DNA from: Phellopilus nigrolimitatus
Taxonomy: Eukaryota; Basidiomycota; Agaricomycetes; Hymenochaetales; Hymenochaetaceae
Reading direction: 5' to 3'
Length of the DNA: 64,000 nucleotides
NCBI GenBank assembly: GCA_021029095.1
Contig: JAJOHG010000003.1
Span: forward strand, 1,116,001 to 1,180,000
Part shown: positions 32,456 to 43,083 of the stretch, in pieces
Position numbering within the stretch: position 1 is the first letter of the stretch
Layout of the letters: the number at the start of each line of letters is the position of its first letter
Program-made: the position numbers and the translations under genes
Notes under the pieces: generated by a model
Database searches by the model: none
Told to the model about the DNA's origin: nothing
Seen by the model: the letters and a program-made list of their open reading frames with translations, nothing else

Positions 32456-35400
32456 TTAGCAGAGGTTTGCCCAATCTATGGGCCTCGACTGCACCTCGAC
32501 TTCTGTATTGCTGCGCTGGATCGTCGTGAGGGGAACAACGGACGGCCTGCAAACAGTTGAGCCCATCGCGTTACAAGCAGATGTACATAGACAAAAAGAA
32601 CGGACCTTCCATGAGCGCACTGGAACGGGAATGCGGTCATCGATAGTTGCCGAAGAAGGCGCTTGCACTGCTCTACTGTCAGTTGGTCGTTGAACATGAT
32701 TGCCCCTTAGAATAGAAAGTTCAGTTAGGCCTGAAAGCTGAAAGCGACTGAGAAGACGCACCTCGGCACGCCCTCGAGTTTACAAGCTCGATCAGCTCGC
32801 GGGGACAGAATCGCAGTGCCCTGAGCCATGTAAACTCGTCTGCGGACGACGCGTCCACACGGGCATCCAGCAGGGTCTGTTCCTCGCGCTCAGCGGATGT
32901 ATCTAGGCCTTCTGCCTCGAGCCTAGCAAGGTAGCCCTTGACGACTTCACGCAAGTCATCGCCAGATCCTGCGAGGAGCTGGGATACAACGGTCAGGAAC
33001 ATATATACATAATGTATCTTGAACTTCACTTTATCTGCGACCACCTCCGGTACGCTTTCGAAGTGCACCATCCCATAGCCTTCTTCATTCCGACTATCAT
33101 TGCTCCCTTCACGTTTAGAATCCATCTCAACCACATCAAATCCCCAACCGCGAAACGCGTTCTTCATCCTCGAGGAACCCTTCAAACGGTCCCTCTCAAA
33201 TTTCGTGAGAAGAACAGGTACGGGCGGGTTTAGCATGCACCTTTCGACACCGACACCGTCCCTGTCCAGAAAACCCAGACAAAGCGCCTTGAGATACCGC
33301 TCGACACGAACGCGCTCGTCTGCTGCATGCTGGTCGATTAGCACAAGTGAATGCACATCGGCTGTCTCTCTGTTTGGGTCATCTACTGGTCGTTCATTGG
33401 AGCATGGACCATCGGGTGGACTGACGGCAACGAGGCACGCGATGAATTTGCGGTCTACTTGATCGATGACTTGCGCCCTCTCGAGGCTTTCCTTCGTGAA
33501 AGAGTACTTTGGCCCTTCTCCCATGCTGCCCAAAGCTTGAGACGGAATAGAAAATGATTTATTGCTGTGCTTAGTGCCTGGTTCACGCCGAGTATGTCCG
33601 GGGTTGTCATGCGTGTCGTTATATGGGGTAGTTGAAGAAAGCTGGGGTATGCATGCTTCAGTCGGTCTGAAAGTGTCGTTCGCCTACAGATTCACCGATA
33701 AACATCAGAAAATCAGACCATCTAACACTCGAAAGAAAAGAGAAAGAAAAAACCTCTAAAGCCCTTCGTATCCAATCTGGCATCTCTAACGCATTACCAT
33801 CATCGCATTCGTGATCGCCAGTGTCATGAGTCCGCTTCAGAAATCGTGTATCAACCAGAGTCCTACGCCCACCGCATCCCCGCGAGCCCGGATTTTCAAG
33901 GTCCTCCTGTCGCCGCTCTCGAATGTACGAGTTTCCTGTGCGTGGGTCGATAATGTAAGTTTGTCCGCTGATAGGATCTACCCATGTCAAATCGTCCTCG
34001 TCTTCGTCTTCCGGTGAAGGGACCTGGTTCTAGTCTGAGTTTATGAGGTATGGAAGTCTTGTCAAATATATATACCTCGCGAATGAAGATTTCCTTTGTA
34101 TTCGCTCTCTTCATCGGAGTTAGCTTATTGACTAGCGACGCATCATATATCTCTGGGATCATCTCATCAACTCTTTTCCTTTTATTATCTTGCTTTAACG
34201 GTGCCTTTGTCTGAGCCGCACCGAAACCATGTCGTACGAGGAAAGATTGAACAATGTCAGCGAGAAAAGAGGCTACCGCATCTTGATTCTGACAACCGAA
34301 GGATTCAATACGGCATAGAGCTTGGGAAGGTGGACGCTTACCTGGAAGTGAACTGCAGCTTTTTCCGGGTCCAGACAATTATCAATCTCTCGTGGAGGTA
34401 TAGTGAGATTAAGAGCGTAGATTGGACGTCGCTCGCCTTTTCGAGGAGAGCGACGTGTACCTGTGGATTATGAAATTAAAACACATATATCAGAGGAGAG
34501 CACATGGACAAACCTGGGCGCGGGGATATGCTCTCTCCTGATTCATCGAATGCCTGTTAATGGTTAGATGATAGGGTGCAGATAGGTCAAAATCACGCAC
34601 ATGCTTAGAGAATGAACTCGACGCGAATTTCTGATCAATCAAACGATGTAGGTGGCACGGATCGAGTATGTGACGATTTACATCTATTGTCTTCTTCAGC
34701 TGTACTTCTCGATGCGTAAATGCTTTCGCGTACTTACAAAGAAATTGATGACTCTGCAGAAGATTTAATTAATCAATTTAAAGAAGGAAGCACATGAAAA
34801 GACAATGTAAATCTTGCCTTTGAGAGTGCACCGACAAGGCTTATGAAACCCTCGATCCTCATTGAACCCGACTGAACGTCAATTTCATCTACGTGCTACG
34901 CAGATGTCATTGATATCAGTCAGGAAGTATATTTCTACTAAAGGTCTTATTTACCTCGACGAGTGCCCGCCCAAAGAGATGACGGAATGCAGTTAGTGTC
35001 TTCGCAGTCTTGATTATCAGTCAGTTGCTTATACCAACACATTTGACGGCAAAGTAGGTCCTCACTTTCGGAATAGTCAAAACGCGGCTCTTGTTCGAGC
35101 CTTCGTGATTGTCCTTCGACGTATCTTGCAGGGAGAATGTAACATGTGGAAATACAAGAGCGACTGATTCAATGTCACGTCGGACATGCTCGATTGTCCT
35201 TGAGGCATTGGGATGCGAGAGTCTACGGATAGGCAGCTAAAAGAGTTACTGTGAGCTTCGCAAGGAGACAAAGACGAAGAGAGCGAAATCGGTATCTTAC
35301 GTTAAAGAAAGCGTCTCTTACTGAAACAGTTGTCCCAGCTCGTTCTCTACGCCAACGCAACGATGGCCCGTAATAGAGTTTCTCTCCTCCTTTGAGAATT

Positions 35401-35893
35401 ATAGACCAGCTTTCTTTCGATCGCGAGGTACGTGAAGAGATCTCCATGCATGATAGGTCTGCTACTGAGGCCAGTGCTGAGGAAAACGAATTATTGAAAG
35501 TCTGTGGCAGCGAGCACCGAGCGTTGCTTACCCTCACCACGGAAGCCAAAAGTGTCGACATGATCGAGGCAAACGGGGCTATAAGCCTTTGATGAGGCTT
35601 TTGTCTATCTTAGCTTCATGCGAGAGAAAAATGCTAGAGCACTCACAGTATCGTCCACCTTCCATACCTTGCGCAATAAGCGCTAGCCCATCTTTGTTTA
35701 CGCCCGACCCGTCATCTCTAACCCAGCACGTCCACTCTTCGCAGTGGACGCCAACGTCTACACTCTTTGCACCTGAGTCGAGGGAGTTCTGCACGAGTTC
35801 GGAGATTACTTGAGGAAGCGAAGTGATGATTTGAGTCGAGCGTATTTTAGAGCGTGTCGCGGTGTCTAGCGGTTCGAGTCTAGTTTGGGCCAT
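32456..35893 (-). CDS. MLH3: DNA mismatch repair protein Mlh3 (MutL homologue)
   Basis: Start ATG 35893. GHKL ATPase motifs come first: IISELVQNSLDSGAK-type helix (VISELVQNSLDSGAKSVD), VRDDGSGVN, ALASVADLS, AGTTVSVRDAFFNVRYR. A poorly conserved linker with many small exons follows. The C-terminal endonuclease motif is LIDQHAADERVRVERYLKA, which fits DQHAX2EX4E, followed by FCPRELIELVNSRACRGA, MFNDQLTVEQCKRLLRQL and FPFQCAHGR, then PSVVPL and stop at 32456. The intact metal-binding motif and the terminal Cys/His pieces point to an active MutL-gamma endonuclease, which with Mlh1 resolves meiotic crossovers and repairs some mismatches. The lack of extra domains and the short C-terminus separate it from Mlh1 and Pms1. 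The start is about 300 bp from the divergent GCS1 start. Confidence 0.92.
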
Positions 35894-36199
35894 GGCAACT
35901 CCAAGGAAGAATTTCAGGATTACCGTGGTAGTATCATTTGAGCGCGTTAGATAGGTGTCACTTGGTAAAGAAAGTAAGACAAGGTGAAGGGGATGATGTG
36001 GTAGCAGGGGCTCGTTAAATAAAGTGTTAGTGAAGTGACGTCGATCTCGGACTTCATAACGCGCGAAGTCATCGCGTACTTGGCAAACGTTTCTCACGAT
36101 CAGCTCGCTGGTAACCGGGAAGCAACACGTCCAATTCTCCTCTGATTCCTCGAGGCTCGGAGTACTTCCTATAGCGGAGGGAGCCCTGTTATCATCGAT
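35894..36199. other. Divergent promoter region of MLH3 and GCS1
   Basis: 306 bp between two start codons on opposite strands. It must hold both core promoters; no clear TATA box or other site was recognised. Confidence 0.45.
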
Positions 36200-37740
36200 A
36201 TGGACCAAGCGCTGGCAAAGAAAGAGCTCCAGGAGCTTATGAAACGCGAGGATTTGCAAAACAAGACGTGCATCGACTGTTTGAATCCTAATCCTCAATG
36301 GGCGTCTTCGAGGTTGGTTAATGGCTTGTTGAATCGTAACGACCTTAACTGACTACACCATGGCGCAGTTTTGCGGTTTTCTTGTGTCTTCAATGTGCTG
36401 GGACGCACAGAGGGTTCGGTGTACATATCAGGTGTGACCCGTCGTGATCGTCGGGTAGGAAATTATCTGAACGAAGGGTTGTCCAAAGCTTCGTTCGCTC
36501 GGTGTCGATGGACACGTGGAAGGAGGAGCAAATTCGTCGTATGAAGGTGTGTTATACTCGACCGCTGTACTTATGATACGACAGCTTACTTCGGTTTAAT
36601 TAGCTAGGAGGGAACGCGCCTTTCCGCACGTTCATGCGAAACTATAGCCCTCCTGAACAGGGCGGGTACACAGAAGGGATGAGTGTGCACGACAAATATC
36701 ATTGCTGGGCTGCCTCGCAGTATAAAGAAAAGGTACGCTGGTGCTCCAAATAATTTGCAGACATTTTACTCAGGCATCCCATAAAGTTAAGTGCGGAGCT
36801 GGACGGCAAGCCTTGGTCGCCTTCCCCTCCTCCACCCGATTTCGCTTCCCCAAGAATAGGCCTAGACTCGCCTAGCCGTCCGTCTTCAGCACAAGGTCTT
36901 CGCAAATCGCGAACGTCCGCGCGAACCGCTACAGGCTCCTCCCTGCGACAAAATTCCTCCTCCCCAGCTTCTTTCACGAACTCCCCTCCGCAGAGCAGTG
37001 ATATGGGCAACTCGATGGGCGGATCTTTCACTCCTGAATCGCAGAAGTCTGCGAATGAATCCTTCTTCGCCAGTCTGGGCTCAGCGAATGCTTCTCGGCC
37101 TGCTGATCTCCCACCTTCACAAGGCGGGCGTTACCAGGGATTTGGGAGCACTCCTTCCCCTTCTGAAAGCTCTCAGCACCCCTCTTATGGGTACTCCAGT
37201 GCATCAGCGCCATCTCTGTCCGACTTTCAGGAGAATCCCTCTGTGGCACTCAGCAAAGGCTGGTCCCTTTTTTCTTCTGTCGTCGCAGGGGCCTCTCGCG
37301 TCGTAACCGAGAGTGTCATCCAGCCGGGCCTCGAGCGCGTCAGAGACCCGGCGTTCCAAGCAAATCTCAAGGGATATGTTGACGGTGCCGGTAAACGCGT
37401 CAGCGTTGTGGGAGCATCGGCAAATCAGTGGAGCAAGCAGCAATTCGGTGTCGATGTCGCAGATTCTGTAGGAGGCTTGGTGGATAACGTGAAGGATAGG
37501 GTGGGTGGCGGAGGTCACGAGGGCTATGGCGCCCTTGCTACCTCTCATGACGGAGATGAATGGGACAAATATAACGAAGGAGAGGATGATTTTTTCGCCG
37601 AGTTCCCGAATGCGAGACCGTCAGCTGGTTCCGACTCGAGAACAGCTGGATCATCTGTCCCGGAAAGCTCAGCAAATTCCGCAGCTCCATCCAGCGCAGC
37701 TAAGAAAACCGATGATTGGGATGAATGGAAGGAGTTTTGA
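36200..37740 (+). CDS. GCS1: ARF GTPase-activating protein (Gcs1/ArfGAP1 type)
   Basis: ATG 36200: MDQALAKKELQELMKREDLQ, then the ArfGAP zinc finger CIDCLNPNPQWASSSFAVF / LCLQCAGTHRGFGVHISFVR (C-x2-C-x16-C-x2-C with the catalytic Arg after H-R-G-x-G-V-H-x-S). Then MDTWKEEQIRRMKLGGN, SPPEQGGYTEGMSVHDKYH and a low-complexity central part. The C-terminus contains SVALSKGWSLFSSVVAGASR, a Ser/Thr-rich amphipathic segment like the ALPS curvature sensor, and ends DDWDEWKEF, a typical acidic/aromatic end of ArfGAP1. Four exons. The protein triggers GTP hydrolysis on Arf1 to allow COPI uncoating at the Golgi; ALPS-type segments direct it to curved membranes. Confidence 0.93.
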
Positions 37741-38599
37741 ATCGTGCGTTTGTTTGCGCCCTTGTCCAATTTATTATTGATGGGATCGGGCTGTTCCATT
37801 ATACCTTGTTACTATGTATATGAGTTGTATAGAGGATAAGATCATTTACGTTAGAATTTCCGATTTTCTCCATCACTTCACACCCCTGAAATACGTGCAT
37901 TTCCCTCTGTTTGATCCACATGTAAGTGGCCCTCGTCTAGAAGTTTGCGAATCAATGTGCGGGGTAAGCCCGGGTGTGGCTATGATTACTTCCAGACCTG
38001 CGTCAAGCCTTGTTAGCGACAAGCTTCCGTCAATATGCAACGTAAACCATAATTTTTTTGCTGCTCAGTTTATCACTCTGGGTCCAGGAAGTAGCCTCCG
38101 CACGTTCAACGTACTTTTGCCGGGACTTCAATGTTGAAAGTCCGACGACGCGACGCGTGTTCAACGCTCATCACTTAGTGAACACCGTACGACTACGAAC
38201 AAGCCGACTATAGTGTTTAAACTCAGACTCGTGGCTTGCTTCACTAAAAACCTGCTGAGGACCGGAGACTCCCATCAGAAGTTCTGTGGTCTAAGCAACT
38301 CTGCATCTGCCACCGACTTTCTCAGCACTGTCACTATTTCAAACTGCTTGCTGCGAAGTGTGCTATCGCAACGCAGAAACAGCACACATCATGCTCTTGT
38401 GTACTGTCTGGTGTCTTCTTTTGTAAGGAAGTATACTGAACGGATGGGCTCGGGAGTTCTCCAGGCTGGGTCGAGACATTTAAGAGGGTGGGTTCGTATT
38501 TTGTATGCAGACTGCCCTCACAAGTGGGGTTTCTATTCAGACTTCTACAGGGCTTTCCAGATCTAAAAATATTTTTACGTTTTTCGCTAACGCCAGGTC
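37741..38599. other. Intergenic, likely decayed DNA upstream of the F-box fragment
   Basis: No intact gene recognised. Its downstream part directly precedes the F-box fragment and may be further decayed sequence of the same duplicated block. Confidence 0.35.
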
Positions 38600-38860
38600 C
38601 TTCAGCAGTTAGCTCGCTCACTCGATGCTCGAAAATCATTCATCGAGTGTATATTGATTGAAGCCACATCACGCGCTTACCAGGAAAGTATTGGTACACT
38701 TCTGGATGAACTCCTTTCAAGGATTTTAGACCTCATCATAGATGGCCGTACGGACCTGATGATCTTTGGAAAGATAAAAGCCGGACACATCACCTGTCAC
38801 TTCTGTTGTGTCGTTTCTGGCGAGACATTCAATTTTGCTATCTTTAGGCCAGAGTGAGAT
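38600..38860 (+). pseudogene. F-box protein fragment (N-terminal part), part of an inverted duplication
   Basis: Reading frame VLQQLARSLDARKSFIE leads into ESIGTLLDELLSRILDLIID, which matches the start of agaricomycete F-box domains (L-x-x-E-L-L-S-R-I-L-x-L). The following part, where L-S-H-V-C-R-R-F would be expected, is out of frame (LLLCRFWRDI is seen in a neighbouring frame). The segment TTAGCTCGCTCACTCGATG is shared with the minus strand near 63660, inside the F-box pseudogene at the right end of the window. No C-terminal part is present. Confidence 0.65.
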
Positions 38861-38899
38861 AGAATCGCAGCATTTAGATGGTCCGATTCTTTTGTAAGT

Positions 38900-39580
38900 A
38901 CTTTTCGGTACGACAGCGCATTACTATAGTTGTTTTTAGACCGACTTGAAGACGCGGCGCGTCCGAGCCGGGTTGAGCATCGCTCAGTGTTAACAAAACC
39001 GGCAAGGAACAGTCGGCATACCAGGACGAGCGGCCGCTGTAACCCATCTCTACCAAGTCTGTCGAAGAGTCTCCGAACGCGACTCCGATAGGCTTGATCG
39101 GGCCAATTGTTCTACTAAACCTTCCGGGATCGGCGTCCTTCCTTCCCAATGGCTGTGGCTGCATCGGGATCGCGGGTCTTCTGATCCATATCTTAATCTC
39201 TGCGACCCGCATCCGTCTCGGCATCAACTCCAAACAATCTACTTGATCTCATGCTTTATCTATTGAAATTGCGCCCCTCGACGCCCCTGCGCCAGCGCGC
39301 AGCTAGCAAAGCCACCAAGAATGATGACGCCAAAGTGTGTGCGTCAGACGTGAATGCGCCGGTCCCCGCGCATGAAATGATCCAGGCTCCGACGCGCTAC
39401 TGGCAGGCCGCGGCGTACTAAAGCAGCGGCGTTTCGGCCTGCGCATGGCCCTCTTCAGGAGTTCCAAATTGAGACCGAGATTGATGAGCGAGACCCTTTA
39501 CTCATTCGTTTCTTAATCACCGACTCCCCGGCTCGGTTCACTTTACTAAGACAAGACAGCGAAAAGGTGTTGATGATCTC
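38900..39580 (+). pseudogene. Decayed copy of the GNAT gene at 60865-61991 (promoter, exon 1 and start of exon 2)
   Basis: The plus strand here is homologous to the minus strand from about 62475 down to the second exon of the GNAT gene. Shared blocks include GGACGAGCGGCCGCTGT, AAGTCTGTCGAA, GGGATCGGCGTCCTTC, GCATCGGGATCGCG, ATCTACTT-ATCTC, CGCCCCTGCGCCAGCGCGC and CACCAAGAATGATGACGCC, the last including the start codons (39320). After ATGATGACGCC the coding copy is broken by stops (M-M-T-P-K-C-V-R-Q-T-stop). Later exon 1 pieces remain recognisable (GCAGCGGCGTTTCGGCCTGC, CCGAGATTGATGAG), and TDSPARFTLLRQD aligns with ADETATHFLLRLA of exon 2. The copy ends near 39570. Confidence 0.75.
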
Positions 39581-41396
39581 TGCCTACGCAAAATGTTAAG
39601 AAAATAAACAGACATCAGCCCTCCGTATATCACCAACATCTGCTATCGTAATTGAGGCCACATCCGAGTCTTATTCGCCGGCGCGACACACGTCGCTAAA
39701 GTCTGCTGAGACGGTCCCTACGATGCAGTAACGCGTATCAAGTTCTGCCACGAGCTCATAGATCCTATGAAAGTACCGCAAGTACCACTTCGGCGCCGCG
39801 CTGCACGGCTTATGATGTAGGACGCACGGACGAAGGACCTCTGGTTCTCGAAGATTTCTGTGAAGGCATTTTATGTAAAATACAGTTCCAGATCTCTGAC
39901 AGTAATCGGGAAAAAAATTATATACAATGTTGGAAAGGTGGTATTTTGTTGGCGAGTTCCTAGAGGTGGCCGCCAGCTGGTTCCGACTTAAGACGGTTGA
40001 CTTGTTTACCTCAGCGAGCTTCTTCAATCTAGCCGCTACCCTCAGCCAACGCAAAATTCTAATGCGACGGCTGGCACTCTTACTATTTGTTATAAGGGGA
40101 GCCGGGGGGGGGGGGGGGACTTTCCTTCTTATTACTTATCATGATCGGTTGTTCTAAGGTAACAGGTATTTGCGTTGCAAAGAAGTGAACTCTTTGTTTT
40201 ATCTGCCGCTTGGAAACTTGAACTTATACGTCCAAGAGATAGAGACGGCCACTCAAACCACCACACATTTGACCGAAGAGCTGCTACAAAAAAATTCCAA
40301 CCAGAATAAAAACATGTAATGCGGAAAAGGCTTGAGCTCTCCACATGCTTATGTGGTCGGTCTCGTGAGTCTCAAATCGACCTTTCGGCATTCGACAGCT
40401 CATTAGCGAAGCAGATTACAGGTAAATTACTGTACTATGTGTTATCGGAAAAAGCCGAATTCAACACTGTTCATCCATCTCACCCAAAGATTTTAAACTG
40501 TAGGTCCATCGTCGCGATCTTCGGACGGCTTGATAACTTCTAGTTGAAACGGAATTGCTAGGTTTCGTGATCTATATAGCATGCTCACGTATGCTGAGAT
40601 GACATAAATTGGAGGATGAGACTCACTCAATGATAAATCGCAGATCTCGAGCGAACAGGTGGCACATCATATCTTCTTTCAGAGGGAAGGATCGGCATCC
40701 CAAACCTTCCTTGAGTCGGCACTTACACCCGGTTAAAACCGATATGGTTTCAAGACTAAGGATCATTCACGAGATAAGTCCTGAGCTCGTCATCCAAAAC
40801 CACAGATATCAATGAGAATTAGTAATTGCCGGGAAGCTCGGATTAGCGGTATGCCGGGAGAGCAGTTTATTGTCTTAGTGCGTTCGTCAACAAACCAATT
40901 ACCTCGAGGCTATTTGTGCTTAACTGGCTACTGAAAGACTGGACCTTCTGGTGTGCTGACGAGTTTCGCATTGGCACAATATTCGCAAAGAAATATTATT
41001 TTGGCCCTGTAATCATGCTACGAAGGTGCTGCACATGCAGACCCGCCGAAATGTTCTAAAATGCTGTCACCTATCAATTTATTTATTTTTAGCAAGAAAC
41101 AACTGCATACCGTCATCAATACATACAACATGTGTTGGTGAAAAGCTACGAAGCAATTTTGTCTTTAGTATGCAGACAGCCGCGCCAACTGGTGACGTGG
41201 TCGACGAAAGATTGTACAAGTTCCCGTACGAACTTTCTCAGTGATCTCCAATAATAATGCTTTGCTGAGTATATCTTGAACTGCGCTGAAGCAAGGTTTA
41301 TGGCATAAAATTCTGATATTAAGCATGTATACAGAACTGTGTTGGATCCTACGGACAACCCCATCTTCACCAAGTACAGGTCGATTTGCGATATGC
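39581..41396. other. Gene-poor intergenic stretch with a 15-bp poly-G run
   Basis: No supported gene. A minus-strand open frame 39671-40054 (KWYLRYFHRIYELVAELD and more) has no ATG and no family signature. A run of 15 G lies at 40104-40118. The remainder is AT-rich and feature-poor. Confidence 0.45.
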
Positions 41397-42380
41397 TTAC
41401 CGGTAGACGTGGTCGGCTAGCGGAAAAAGTGAGTACGATCAAGATGTAAGATAAGTTGACACTCACCGTGTAAGTTCGCAGCAATCTCCGCTTCCGCCCT
41501 GTCGCCGTTTGCAAGCAACTTTTCCTTATTGTACAACAGCTCCTCACGGGTTTCCGTAGAATATTCATGGTGTTGAGCTGACAGGAACAAGTTAAGACCA
41601 GACTACTCGTACATTTGCAAATCGAAACTTACTCTCAACAATAGCATCAACTGGGCAGGCCTCTTGGCAGAATCCACAGTAGATACATTTTGTCATGTCG
41701 ATATCTTGGGGAGGAATAGAATAAGTACATTGCAAGTGCCATATTGTGCCTTTCAGTAGCTACTTACCATACTTCGTAGTTCGCCTCGAGCCATCCTGCC
41801 TGGCTTCACTCTCAATGGTGATGGCCTGCGCCGGGCAGATGGCCTCGCAAAGCTTGCAAGCTGGGCGGAAATTTAGAGGGAAAATTTGTACTGTGGAAGA
41901 TTCGACGAACCAATGCACCGCTCCTCGCCCGTAGGATACCGTCGCAACGCGTGCTCGCCACGAAAACGGGGAGAAAGCGGGCCTTTCTCGAATGGATACA
42001 TTATGGTATACGGAGGACGGAATATCTGCTCCATGACGATCCACATCCCTGTAATTTCGATTAGCTCCGCATTTGGTTTGAGTAGTTCAGACCTAGGTGG
42101 ACAGCCTACCGCGTAGGATCTCAGTGAAAAAGAATAGGTGGACCGCCTTATCTATGGCGCTCGGTCCGCCTTTGTACGGGTTGACGTCGGTACTGGACGA
42201 GGCAGGGGAGGTGGAATGGTCGTGGTGGTGACCAGAGGCATGCTGTGCGTACAAACGACGCGGGGATGTCGACACCGAGCGCAGGAAGATTTGTTGCACA
42301 GCGGCAGACCCCCGCGTCTGCGTCGAGCGAAGAAGAAGGCGCCTGCTTTGTTGGAGGGCAAGTCGGCTGGCGAGCGACAT
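41397..42380 (-). CDS. NDUFS8: NADH:ubiquinone oxidoreductase 23-kDa iron-sulphur subunit (NDUFS8/TYKY/NUIM)
   Basis: ATG 42380 opens an Arg/Ser-rich mitochondrial presequence ([20 protein letters not shown]). The mature part contains [37 protein letters not shown] and [14 protein letters not shown]. The two [4Fe-4S] ferredoxin motifs follow, [12 protein letters not shown] and [19 protein letters not shown], then [20 protein letters not shown] and the terminal NLHADHVYR with stop at 41397. Clusters N6a and N6b in this subunit pass electrons toward ubiquinone in the peripheral arm of complex I. Introns are short (for example after TEILR and before DHVYR). Divergent from the prefoldin gene, 150 bp between starts. 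Confidence 0.95.
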
Positions 42381-42530
42381 GGTGGGTCGAGAAGGGACGG
42401 ACTGTCAACAACTTAGCTTCGGCGGATAAAAGTGGAGTGTGATGTAATCATTAATGTTATGTAATCAATCCAGTGTCTGTCCAATCGCATCGCGTCGAAA
42501 ACGAAATTCAGACGTCCTTCGCCGACGACC

Positions 42531-43083
42531 ATGTCAAGCTCAACCTCAAAGTCAAAGGCAGCATCAAAGCCGCTGTCTGAACAAGGTATGTCGAATATGT
42601 TGGTATTCGGCTATAATGCTCCACTGATTGACACTGTTTCCGCCAGAACTTCAACAAAATTTGTCACGTCTTCAGAATGAACTTAAAACACTCGCTAGTA
42701 AAATCGGAGAGCTCGAATCTGAGGCAGAAGAACATGAGTGAATGTGTTTTGTACGCGATTAATACCCAATACTAATGCTTACATATTAAGACTGGTCCTG
42801 TCTACATTGAACGAGGCTCTCCAAAACGATCCAAAACGCAAATGTTTTCGTTTAGTCGGAGGCGTGCTTGTGGAACGGACTGTACAGGATGTAGTTCCTG
42901 CACTACAGACGAACAAAGAAGGGGTAATAAAACACTCTTTATGTTGACTTGTCTAACTTCAACTGACTCTTGGCCTAGATTAAGAAGGTCGTCTCAAACC
43001 TGATGAGCCAGTACAAGACAAAGGACGGAGACTTTGAATCGCTGAAGAGAGAGTACAACGTACGACCTGTCGCTAGAGCCTAA
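42531..43083 (+). CDS. PFD2: Prefoldin subunit 2
   Basis: Four exons from ATG 42531: MSSSTSKSKAASKPLSEQ, ELQQNLSRLQNELKTLASKI, GELESEAEEHELVLSTLNEA, KRKCFRLVGGVLVERTVQDV, VPALQTNKEGIKKVVSNLMS and KSGD-like tail ending REYNVRPVARA. The two coiled-coil helices flanking the FRLVGGVLVERTV beta-hairpin are the beta-class prefoldin pattern and subunit 2 in particular. Prefoldin captures nascent actin and tubulin and hands them to the TRiC/CCT chaperonin. Introns at about 42586-42647, 42736-42790 and 42924-42978. Size about 120 residues, as usual. Confidence 0.93.
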
